Positions 56,718-64,000 of a DNA stretch of 64,000 bases are shown here, in pieces; position 1 is the first letter of the stretch, and each line of letters opens with the position of its first letter. The stretch comes from Komagataella phaffii GS115 (taxonomy: Eukaryota; Ascomycota; Pichiomycetes; Pichiales; Pichiaceae). The position numbers were made by a program, and so were the translations under genes. The notes beneath the pieces are model-generated. The model was not told the DNA's origin. It did no database searches and saw only the letters and a program-made list of their open reading frames with translations. The DNA lies in assembly GCF_000027005.1 (NCBI RefSeq), contig NC_012965.1:1537001-1601000 (forward strand), in the 5' to 3' direction.

Positions 56718-59207
56718 TTAGATGAAGTTGAGCTTTTTGGATGTATTATGTGTGCTCCAATAACCTCTACGATGTTTTTTCATCAATCGCAGAGTTTCCG
56801 TCCACTTGACAAAATATTTCTTGTCCACTTTATTCAGATGAGCTAACTTAAGAGCCCATAAGAGTCGATATATGCTCCCTTTCTCCTCTTTAAGTGCTAT
56901 CTGCAAAAGCGTGTCCACCAGAGTGATTACAGTCTTCCTTCCCAGCATGGAGTTGTTATGGGAATAAAGTTCTTGGTCTGTAACTTTCTGGAACATTCGT
57001 AGCCGTTTTATCATTGGAAGCTGCTCGTTCTTCAATAAACCTGATAGAAATGCTCTTATTAATGGGTTCGGTACTTTCATATCCTGGTCTTTTAACTTTT
57101 TCAGGTAGATCGCCCCATCCTCTATGTTTCTGATGGTGGACTGTTCTAATAAATATGCAATTGATCTTAATTTGATACGATAGCCTGCGTCTGAGTGTGA
57201 TGGTGGTGGTGAACGCAAGTGTGGCTCAGATATTGTCAGTGTTTCAAGATGTCTTAGGCATTGGCCCAGAATCCTTGATTCCATTTCAGCATGTAGTTTC
57301 GAATGCTTATTGCTGTGTGGCACTGTTGAGATTAGGTCTCTGACCGTAGATTTTGTCAAAGTTTCTATGAATATGCTCAAAGGTTCCTGAGAATTTGAAA
57401 GTAAATCTTGGGGAACAAATCTAAAGAGCTTATTCGTGTAGGTGAAAATTCGGGCAGGTCCCTGTGTGGAGTATAATGCTGAGGCAAACATTCTATAACT
57501 TGAACGCTCTGAAGTGGCTTGGGTAAGAAGTTGAATGAATAATTTAACTGTGAAACTTTCTAAAAGTTGTTCAGGATCAAACCCCTTGCAGTTGGTCAGG
57601 TGTCTATTGATGGAAACTTTGTTTTGTAATTCTTGATTAGCAACGATAGAGTAAATTGATTGAAGAATATCATTCTGTAGCTGTGTATTGTTCATAACTT
57701 CTGGATTGTTCCCGAGATATTTAACCATAATAGTCACCAGAGAGCTTGGAAAAAATTCTAGTCTAGGATGGGCAGAAAAAACTTTAATTAGCTGAGGATA
57801 ATGCTTCGCATCAATCTTACCTGCTGGAAAAAGTCTATCAATGAGCACTTTCAACAGTGACTGAACGTCGGACTGACATCTATGATAAGTCTCAGTGAAA
57901 AATTTGGTGTCATCATTGCAAAATGGATGCTTCAAACAGTAAACCAAAACCCTGGATTGGGTAGCCGCAGATAAGTCGTTAAACACATATTTCATGTAAT
58001 GCCTCAAAAGCACGGTGCCTGAAAGTTTTAGTAGCTTATCAGTCATATGTTCCGTAATGGTGCGGTTATTCATTAAGTCTTTGTGCCGATTTTTAAGAAT
58101 CTTCATCAAGTGTTGGACGGTCTTGGTGCTTGAACTAGTATGGATCAGATACCACCAATCTTGCTTTCCGATGGTGGCATTATCTAAGAGTGTGGTCAAA
58201 TGGTTGATATTGTCATAAAGTTTGGGAACTAGCTGAGATATGACTCCCGGATGGTTCATCAAGCCCGATGATGTTAACTTTTCTGTCAGATCGCCATGAC
58301 TAACCTCCTCAAATTGCATCCTCTTTTTTAGCAATTCTAAAGTATTGAAAGGATGCACCACACAATCCTCAAGTTCCATTAATTCATCCAATGTTGTAAT
58401 TGATTGCAAATTGTTGTTCAACTGGAAAACGTCTACAAGTTCAGTCTCCAACGAAATTTCTTGCAGAATCTGTCTTATCATAGAGCTAGAAGAATATTCT
58501 AGGTACTTACTCAATAACTGGTAGTACAAGAACCGATTATTCAAATCGTTTTCACAGTATTGAAATATTTTGCCAAATAACTCAAAAATTGAGTTGATAT
58601 TCAAGCCAGAGGCCCTTATGATCAGTGTGCTATTATGATACCATTCCATGTCAAGCAGTTTACAGATGAGTTTGTATAACATGGCGTCGTCAATATTGTT
58701 TGCAATCTTCAAGTAACAATGAAGTAATAGATCCAGCTTAATAAAACTGTTTGGATTCTCCTTTTCATTAAAATCTAAAAGAAGTTGGAGCTGATAGTGA
58801 GGATCGAGAGTAGTCTGAAACTTGTGCTTGAGCTCTTTAGGGAGAGCTCTGTAGGTATTAATTTTGGATAGATAATTGACATAATTAATGTCATTCAAGT
58901 GAAAAAGCTCTTGTTGTAGAGAATTGTTTTTCATTATGCTCTTAATGCGATTAGAAGTCGACCTCTTCGATGCAAGTTGGATACTGGAGTCTGCATCATC
59001 TTCAAGCTTTGGAAAAATCAAATTGTCAATCCTTTTCAGAGTGAAATTTATCAATGAATGAGTTAAGGTTGCTTTTGGCCTGTTATTCAGATTAACGTTG
59101 CTGTCAAACTCTTTCAACTTGTGATGACTTTTGTACCGTTGGGTTATCTTGAACGGCACCATTTTATAGATGGATATGTGCCTGAACGATAACCGTTGCA
59201 CTATCAT
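56718..59207 (-). CDS. Unassigned 829-residue helical protein, probably a mitochondrial RNA or translation factor
   Basis: I do not recognise this protein firmly. The N-terminus (MIVQRLSFRHISIYKMVPFK) is basic and has no acidic residue for about 33 positions, as in a mitochondrial presequence; a second ATG at residue 16 is possible. The remainder is a long run of short alpha-helices without membrane segments, similar in style to fungal PPR-like factors such as Sov1, Ccm1, Atp22 or Pet309. The C-terminus is basic and aromatic (MKKHRRGYW). The organelle assignment is moderately supported; the target is unknown. Confidence 0.85.
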   Translation of the reverse strand: MIVQRLSFRHISIYKMVPFKITQRYKSHHKLKEFDSNVNLNNRPKATLTHSLINFTLKRIDNLIFPKLEDDADSSIQLASKRSTSNRIKSIMKNNSLQQELFHLNDINYVNYLSKINTYRALPKELKHKFQTTLDPHYQLQLLLDFNEKENPNSFIKLDLLLHCYLKIANNIDDAMLYKLICKLLDMEWYHNSTLIIRASGLNINSIFELFGKIFQYCENDLNNRFLYYQLLSKYLEYSSSSMIRQILQEISLETELVDVFQLNNNLQSITTLDELMELEDCVVHPFNTLELLKKRMQFEEVSHGDLTEKLTSSGLMNHPGVISQLVPKLYDNINHLTTLLDNATIGKQDWWYLIHTSSSTKTVQHLMKILKNRHKDLMNNRTITEHMTDKLLKLSGTVLLRHYMKYVFNDLSAATQSRVLVYCLKHPFCNDDTKFFTETYHRCQSDVQSLLKVLIDRLFPAGKIDAKHYPQLIKVFSAHPRLEFFPSSLVTIMVKYLGNNPEVMNNTQLQNDILQSIYSIVANQELQNKVSINRHLTNCKGFDPEQLLESFTVKLFIQLLTQATSERSSYRMFASALYSTQGPARIFTYTNKLFRFVPQDLLSNSQEPLSIFIETLTKSTVRDLISTVPHSNKHSKLHAEMESRILGQCLRHLETLTISEPHLRSPPPSHSDAGYRIKLRSIAYLLEQSTIRNIEDGAIYLKKLKDQDMKVPNPLIRAFLSGLLKNEQLPMIKRLRMFQKVTDQELYSHNNSMLGRKTVITLVDTLLQIALKEEKGSIYRLLWALKLAHLNKVDKKYFVKWTETLRLMKKHRRGYWSTHNTSKKLNFI

Positions 59208-59445
59208 CTTGTTTGATTATAATTATTTGTTCTCTATTGGCTCAATCGTAACATAACAGGATATAAATAGTCTGATCCAAAGTAACTTAATTAAAGGTGG
59301 TTTGGTAGAGGGAGATTTACTCCAAGCTTTTTATTTTGATAAGTGAAAACCTCGAAAAATCTGCCGGGGAAAATTATTTAGTTAGAGAGGAATATATAAT
59401 CTATGGAGCTGTACCTCACTTCGATACGAAATGGGGTAAGCACAA

Positions 59446-61761
59446 TTACAGTCCATTTTCCTTTAATATCTTCAGTTTATTCTTGAGATCTTGCTCGTTC
59501 GTCTCAATCCATTTGAGACTCTCGAGGTGCGTGTTCAGCAGTTGCAAGATATCTTCAACTGTATTATTTTCATTGTCATCAACGTCGGGTCCAGCAGTGG
59601 TATCGTTAGTTAGTGTCTTATTGAAGGTATCGCTGATGTTATTAATCTCGTTAACTAGTGATGACAAGTTTCCTCCTAGGAAGTCCAACCTGTCTTCCAA
59701 TAATTCTGCTGTGTGAAATGCTCTTTCCCTTATTTGATCATTAGTGAGAAGTGGCTCGCTTCCCGTTCCATTAGACTGAACATTGGATTTTTCAAAATTC
59801 CTAGAGGACACTGAAGAAAGAAGAGACTCTGCTTGAGCATTGTAGCCATCCAATAACGCCTCAAGCTCATCCTGCTGTCCCTCGATATATGTTAGATTTT
59901 GATCTATCTTTTGTTGCGTTTGCTCCACTAAAGCAGCATCATTATAGAGTTGGGTTAGCTTCTCTCCTGAGGAAACTAAGATCGAATCCCATGTATTTAT
60001 ATCTTTAGCATACTTTTCAAAGGTTGATGTTGCTGTTGTCAATTGGTTTGTCCACTTTGTAATTAAATCCTCCAAAGTCTTATTTTTGATTGACATTGGT
60101 TTAGCTTGTATATCCTGGGTTTTTACGTTGACTTGTTTATCTGAGGTCTCAGCTGTTTCACTCTTTGACTCAGTTTTGCCAAAGCTGAAACCTGAAGTAG
60201 TAGAAGAGGCTGATTTAGTCTCTTGAGTTTTATCTTTGGAAGTGTCATCAGTTTTCGTAGTTGAAGAAGCTCCAAAGGAAAATGCAGGCTTCGAATCATC
60301 TTTACTTTTGTCACTGGTCTTTTCTTCTGGTTTTGCACCAAAGGAGACAGATGGTTTATTGTCTTGTTTTACCTCAGTTTTGGCTCCAAAAGAGAATGAG
60401 GGCTTATCGTCTTTCTTTTCGTCAGTTTTGGCACCAAATGAAAATGCGGGTTTGTCATCCTTCTTCTCGTCAGGTTTAGCACCAAATGAAAATGCTGGCT
60501 TGTCATCTTTCTTTCCGTCGGCCTTAGCTCCAAAAGAAAATGCTGGTTTGTCATCTTTCTTCTCATCAGTTTTGGCACCGAATGAAAATGCTGGCTTGTC
60601 ATCTTTCTTCTCATCAGTTTTGGCACCGAATGAAAATGCTGGCTTGTCATCTTTCTTCTCATCAGTTTTGGCACCGAATGAGAATGCTGGTTTGTCGTCC
60701 TTCTTTTCGTCCGGTTTAGCACCAAATGAGAATGCTGGTTTGTCGTCCTTCTTTTCGTTAGTTTTGGCACCAAATGAGAATGCGGGTTTGTCATCTTTCT
60801 TCTCGTCAGGTTTAGCACCAAATGAAAAAGCTGGTTTGTCATCCTTTTTCTCGTCAGCCTTAGCTCCAAATGAAAATCCTGCACTCGTATCCTTTTTTTC
60901 ACCAGACTGTGCTCCAAACGAAAACGCACTTGGCTTGCTATCACTCTGCTGGACACTGCTACTGGCCCCGAAACTTAGTGCGGGCTTACTGGCAGTAGCA
61001 CCCCCAGAATTAGACCCCAAAGAGAAGGCTGGCTTATCATTCTTTTCTTCAGGTTTGTTGCCAAAGCTAAATGCCGGTTTTGCATCCGAATTGCCAACCG
61101 GGTTGGAATTGAAGGAAAACCCAGTAGCTGCAGGTTTATCTGTAGTTTGGGTGGCAGTGGCACCAAACCCGAAAGAAGGTTTATCTGACTGTTGCGCACC
61201 ACCGAAACCAAAAGCGGGTTTAGCTGCAGAACTTTCAGTGGCCGGCTTGTTGCCAAAGAGACTGTTACTGCCTCCATCGGTCTTGGTAGCGCCTGAACCA
61301 AACGAAAAAGCACCACTGGGATTATTGTTTCCTCCAAAAGACGCGGTCGTGTTTGATGCTGTTGAGGCCGCAGGCGCTTGACCAAAACTAAACGCTTTTG
61401 ATGTATTGTTTGTAGGGGCTGTTGCGTTGTTAGAAGCTGGCTGGTTGTTCCCAAAGGAAAAAGCACCTGTTGATCCAGTGTTAGATCCACCTGCGGCATT
61501 CCCTTGAGCTGCGGAGCCAAAAATTGATCCTTGGTTTGAGCTCTGTGTACCAAATAAAGATGAATTGGCCTTAGCTCCGTCAGCAGGAGCGTTTGCTTGT
61601 CCAAAGGGGCCTCCAGACGACGTTTGCGTGTTGTTGGCATTACTAGTATTGGCAGGCTGATTTCCAAACAATGAGGGCTTGGAGGCGTTCTGGGAGTTAC
61701 CAAATGAGAACCCTGTATTTCCTTGGCCAGAGCCTGAGAAACTGAACCCTGATCCAGACAT
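59446..61761 (-). CDS. NSP1: FSFG nucleoporin Nsp1
   Basis: From the ATG at 61759-61761 the protein has 771 residues (yeast Nsp1 823). The N-terminal part has GFSFG/GLFG-like motifs in Asn/Gly/Ser/Thr-rich sequence. The middle (about 290-460) is a regular array of FSFG repeats separated by charged KKDDK spacers. The C-terminal 200 residues are the conserved coiled coil that assembles with Nup57-Nup49-Nic96 and with Nup82-Nup159. The FG part lines the pore channel and binds karyopherins. The two codons before the chosen ATG begin with TTG. It is divergent from GPM1. Confidence 0.95.
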   Translation of the reverse strand: MSGSGFSFSGSGQGNTGFSFGNSQNASKPSLFGNQPANTSNANNTQTSSGGPFGQANAPADGAKANSSLFGTQSSNQGSIFGSAAQGNAAGGSNTGSTGAFSFGNNQPASNNATAPTNNTSKAFSFGQAPAASTASNTTASFGGNNNPSGAFSFGSGATKTDGGSNSLFGNKPATESSAAKPAFGFGGAQQSDKPSFGFGATATQTTDKPAATGFSFNSNPVGNSDAKPAFSFGNKPEEKNDKPAFSLGSNSGGATASKPALSFGASSSVQQSDSKPSAFSFGAQSGEKKDTSAGFSFGAKADEKKDDKPAFSFGAKPDEKKDDKPAFSFGAKTNEKKDDKPAFSFGAKPDEKKDDKPAFSFGAKTDEKKDDKPAFSFGAKTDEKKDDKPAFSFGAKTDEKKDDKPAFSFGAKADGKKDDKPAFSFGAKPDEKKDDKPAFSFGAKTDEKKDDKPSFSFGAKTEVKQDNKPSVSFGAKPEEKTSDKSKDDSKPAFSFGASSTTKTDDTSKDKTQETKSASSTTSGFSFGKTESKSETAETSDKQVNVKTQDIQAKPMSIKNKTLEDLITKWTNQLTTATSTFEKYAKDINTWDSILVSSGEKLTQLYNDAALVEQTQQKIDQNLTYIEGQQDELEALLDGYNAQAESLLSSVSSRNFEKSNVQSNGTGSEPLLTNDQIRERAFHTAELLEDRLDFLGGNLSSLVNEINNISDTFNKTLTNDTTAGPDVDDNENNTVEDILQLLNTHLESLKWIETNEQDLKNKLKILKENGL
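60390..60885 (-). repeat. 48-bp tandem coding repeats of NSP1
   Basis: About ten units of 48 bp encode the 16-residue pattern DEKKDDKPAFSFGAKT, with P, T or A at the variable place. Neighbouring units around 60550-60700 are almost identical at the nucleotide level. Outer units have diverged at silent and replacement sites. Confidence 0.92.
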
Positions 61762-62169
61762 TATCAATACCTTGGGTTATTAGTAGTGTCCGTTATTTTT
61801 CTGTTTAGGTTACGATTTTGCCAGATTTTTTGGGAGGAGGGAAACAAAAGAACCAGTGCTACACGACCTTTAAGTGCCATCAGGCATCCTGTTTTCTCGA
61901 CCTCATCTCATCACATCCGTCAGTCTGAGCTTTCAGTTCTCAGTTTTCGATTGACTCTTGCCCTGCTGCGCGCACACCATACCCTGGCTCCCTCTCATGC
62001 TTCTGGCGTTACCCCGGGAATCGTACATCCATGCCGCGAATCCCGGACAGGACTCAGACGGATTTCACTATTCCTAGTGGGCACAACCTCCATATATAAG
62101 GATACTTCTGCCCCCTAGCTTAAGTGCCTCTATTTTGTCAGTAACAACTTTCAATTACACAAACAAACA
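61762..62169. promoter_or_regulatory. Divergent promoter of NSP1 and GPM1
   Basis: The 408 bp include a TATA box (TATATAAG, 62093-62100) 70-77 bp upstream of the GPM1 ATG, followed by a CT-rich segment and a CAA-rich leader (ACAAACAAACA), as in highly expressed yeast glycolytic genes. I see no clear Gcr1 cluster. Confidence 0.65.
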
Positions 62170-62916
62170 ATGGTTAAGTTAATTTTGGTGCGTCACGGTC
62201 AGAGTGACTGGAATGAAAAGAACCTCTTCACCGGATGGGTCGATGTCAGATTGTCTCCAACTGGAGAGAAGGAGGCAGCCAGAGCCGGTGAATTGTTGAA
62301 GGAGAAGAACATTCACCCTGACATTCTGTACACATCCAAGCTGAGCAGAGCCATCCAAACCGCCAACATCGCTTTGGACAAGGCCGACAGATTGTCCATT
62401 CCCGTCGTGAGATCCTGGAGATTGAACGAGAGACACTACGGTGCTCTTCAAGGAAAGGACAAGGCTGAGACCTTGGAGAAGTACGGAGCTGAGAAGTTCC
62501 AGACCTGGAGACGTTCTTTTGACATTCCTCCACCTGAGATTGAGGATGATTCTGAGTTCTCCCAAGCCAACGATGAGAGATACAACGACGTTGATCCAAA
62601 CGTTTTGCCAAAGACTGAGTCATTGGCCCTTGTCATTGACAGATTGTTGCCATACTGGCAAGATACCATTGCCAAGTCTCTTCTGGAGGGTAAGGACGTC
62701 ATGATCGCTGCCCACGGTAACTCCCTTAGAGCTTTGGTTAAGCATTTGGACAAGATTTCTGATGCTGATATTGCTGGTTTGAACATCCCAACCGGTATTC
62801 CATTGGTCTACGAGTTGGACGAGCGTTTGAACAAGACCAAGGAAGCTTACTACTTGGATCCAAAGGCTGCTGAGGAGGGAGCCAAGAAGGTTGCTGCTCA
62901 AGGCCAAAAGAAATAG
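62170..62916 (+). CDS. GPM1: 2,3-bisphosphoglycerate-dependent phosphoglycerate mutase
   Basis: The 248-residue enzyme converts 3- to 2-phosphoglycerate in glycolysis and gluconeogenesis. The phospho-accepting histidine lies in [18 protein letters not shown], the second catalytic histidine in AHGNSLRAL, and [18 protein letters not shown] and [13 protein letters not shown] are family blocks. Length equals yeast Gpm1 (247 aa). Codon choice is strongly biased towards the preferred set (TTG, GGT, AAG, GAC), unlike most neighbours, as expected for very high expression. Confidence 0.98.
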   Translation: MVKLILVRHGQSDWNEKNLFTGWVDVRLSPTGEKEAARAGELLKEKNIHPDILYTSKLSRAIQTANIALDKADRLSIPVVRSWRLNERHYGALQGKDKAETLEKYGAEKFQTWRRSFDIPPPEIEDDSEFSQANDERYNDVDPNVLPKTESLALVIDRLLPYWQDTIAKSLLEGKDVMIAAHGNSLRALVKHLDKISDADIAGLNIPTGIPLVYELDERLNKTKEAYYLDPKAAEEGAKKVAAQGQKK

Positions 62917-63236
62917 GTTTCTTAGTAAGTAATAAGGTGAATATATTAACTGTTCATAGTGTTATTGTTGGTGTGAATAAGGGGTGATTTTAATAGAAGA
63001 CAACACAACACATCTTGGGGATTTTAGGTCATATTGGCTGAATTATTGTGAGGAAATTCACCTAGTTACTTCAATGAATAACCACCAAATGATAAAAAAA
63101 AAGTACTTTTTGAGTTATTTCAGAATACCATACATTGACCATATTGCTTTGTGGAACAACTGATATTGAATTTCGTTTATATAATAGAGTTGTTTTGCAA
63201 GTAATAAACAACTAAGAAGAAGAAATTCACGAAAAG
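62917..63236. other. Gene-free stretch after GPM1
   Basis: These 320 bp hold the GPM1 3' region and the flank of tRNA-Asp. The DNA is AT-rich with an A-run near 63094-63102. I see no other feature. Confidence 0.5.
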
Positions 63237-63307
63237 TCCGTGATAGTTTAGTGGTAGAACCACCGCTTGTCGCGCGGTAGACCGGGGTTCAATTCCCCGT
63301 CGCGGAG
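63237..63307 (+). tRNA. tRNA-Asp (GTC)
   Basis: The 71-bp gene has acceptor TCCGTGA/TCGCGGA-type pairing with discriminator G, anticodon stem ACCGC/GCGGT with loop TTGTCGC, and T-arm GGGGTTCAATTCCCC. There is no intron. A run of T follows directly (63308-63315) as Pol III terminator. Confidence 0.97.
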
Positions 63308-63315
63308 TTTTTTTT
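63308..63315 (+). terminator. RNA polymerase III terminator of tRNA-Asp
   Basis: A T-run follows the last base of the tRNA without a gap. Confidence 0.8.
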
Positions 63316-63409
63316 GTCATTGATATTCCCTCTTACCAGACGAAATCTACCAACCCAAATCCTTCTGCTCTTATAATAAATAATTGATGAGTACAAATCC
63401 TATAATCTA

Positions 63410-64000
63410 CTATGCCTCCAATTGCTTACTTTGCTCCCTAGCAAGTCTCTTTTTCTCCTTTTCTTCCTTCCGGTTGTACTTGACATCCTCAGGGTTGAAT
63501 CCTCCCTCCGATGAGCCCCAGTATGCCCACTCCGGAGTTGGAGCTAGGTAATCCATATGTGTGAACTTTTCACCGGATTCAAGTAACAGGAAAAACTTTT
63601 TATAGTCAATATGAGTGTACCATTGGTCGTTGATGTAATATCTCTTCGAGGCAATCAAAATACAGCATGAATGAGCATGTTCGGCAGCAATTCCGTACTC
63701 CAAACCTCTGGAATTAAGCTCATCATTCAAAGATCTTACAAAATTTTGACATTCCTCATAGAAGGGGATGTTTTGCATTGTCAAAGGATTTCCATTTCCA
63801 GAGGATGATCCGCAGAAGGTTGCACCTTTGATTTCAATCAATGAGGGCAATGCGCTCTCCACCATGTCAGCATATCCCTTGAAATCACCCATATTAAATC
63901 CTTTCACAAGAGTCAACCTAAAGACAGTTCTTTGGTGGGATTGCACAGTTCTAATGATGTTCAAACACTCATGAAGCCTTTCCCAATAGTTTCTGAACAA
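63410..64000 (-). CDS. TYW1: tRNA 4-demethylwyosine synthase Tyw1, C-terminal part
   Basis: The 196 codons visible are the C-terminal end; the gene runs past the window edge. The sequence matches the radical-SAM/wyosine-forming end of Tyw1: RTVFRLTLVKGFNM, IEIKGATFCGSSSGNGNPLT, AAEHAHSCCILIA and QWYTHIDYKKFF. The flavodoxin domain and the CxxxCxxC cluster motif would lie upstream, outside the window. Tyw1 acts on the ER side of the cytosol in wybutosine synthesis at position 37 of tRNA-Phe. Here TYW1 lies on the same segment as two tRNA-Phe genes, its substrate. Confidence 0.93.
   Translation of the reverse strand: MFRNYWERLHECLNIIRTVQSHQRTVFRLTLVKGFNMGDFKGYADMVESALPSLIEIKGATFCGSSSGNGNPLTMQNIPFYEECQNFVRSLNDELNSRGLEYGIAAEHAHSCCILIASKRYYINDQWYTHIDYKKFFLLLESGEKFTHMDYLAPTPEWAYWGSSEGGFNPEDVKYNRKEEKEKKRLAREQSKQLEA

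Noticed and set aside
60236..61381. A 381-codon plus-strand ORF opposite NSP1
   Set aside because: It is the antisense shadow of the FSFG repeats; the regular 48-bp period keeps the opposite frame free of stops, and its product is only a reverse image of the repeat.
62179..62623. Minus-strand ORFs of 125-128 codons opposite GPM1
   Set aside because: Strong codon bias in GPM1 removes antisense stops; the products resemble nothing.

Overview
The window is a gene-dense piece of a nuclear chromosome from a budding yeast (Saccharomycotina), most likely Komagataella (Pichia pastoris group) or a close relative. Almost every long ORF has a recognisable yeast homologue. CTG codons fall at conserved leucines (for example in GPM1 near 62325-62345), which argues against the CUG-Ser clade. 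A nuclear complex I 49-kDa subunit gene argues against Saccharomyces and its close relatives. The introns are few and short (60-87 nt), start GTAAGT/GTAAGC/GTATGT and carry TACTAAC-type branch points. The genus assignment is inference. I recognise no transposon, virus, CRISPR array or toxin gene.

Layout. 1-8.5 kb: 3' part of an FMP27/Hobbit-type bridge lipid-transfer protein, then the Rab-GAP MDR1. 8.6-19 kb: an intron-containing tRNA-Phe, a probable eisosome protein, vacuolar aminopeptidase APE1, a mitochondrial DUF155 protein (MRX10-like), a large unassigned beta-rich protein and a PRM5-type membrane protein. 19-24 kb: MIX17, complex I NUCM, an AIM34-like SAP protein and APN1. 24-28 kb: two unassigned genes starting head-to-head, a candidate 42-codon microprotein, a second identical tRNA-Phe and a small membrane protein. 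28-41 kb: SLX4, RLF2/CAC1, VPS70-like peptidase with a histidine-rich insert, SPA2, MRPL15, ROK1. 41-48 kb: ATP20, RRN5, an overlapping unassigned ORF, cystinosin homologue ERS1 and a peroxisomal ABC half-transporter. 48-64 kb: MAS2, MYO1, COX6, a mitochondrial-looking unassigned protein, NSP1, GPM1, tRNA-Asp and the 3' part of TYW1.

Four genes are interrupted by introns that I could place by hand: a TPR-like gene (25828-25887), ERS1 (44527-44586), MYO1 (52076-52162) and COX6 (55987-56064). Several long ORFs begin at non-ATG codons; for these I chose the first in-frame ATG that fits the family.

Functionally the region is ordinary housekeeping. Mitochondria-related genes are common (MRX10, MIX17, NUCM, AIM34-like, MRPL15, ATP20, MAS2, COX6, probably 56718-59207). 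There is also a DNA replication/repair group (APN1, SLX4, RLF2), and the SLX4-RLF2 divergent promoter carries MCB-like ACGCG sites. I do not see a clearly new multi-gene system. The most interesting items are the candidate microprotein at 27393-27521, the histidine-rich insert in the VPS70-like peptidase, the ATGA overlap of RRN5 with its downstream ORF, and the nearly promoterless divergent pair at 25.8 kb.
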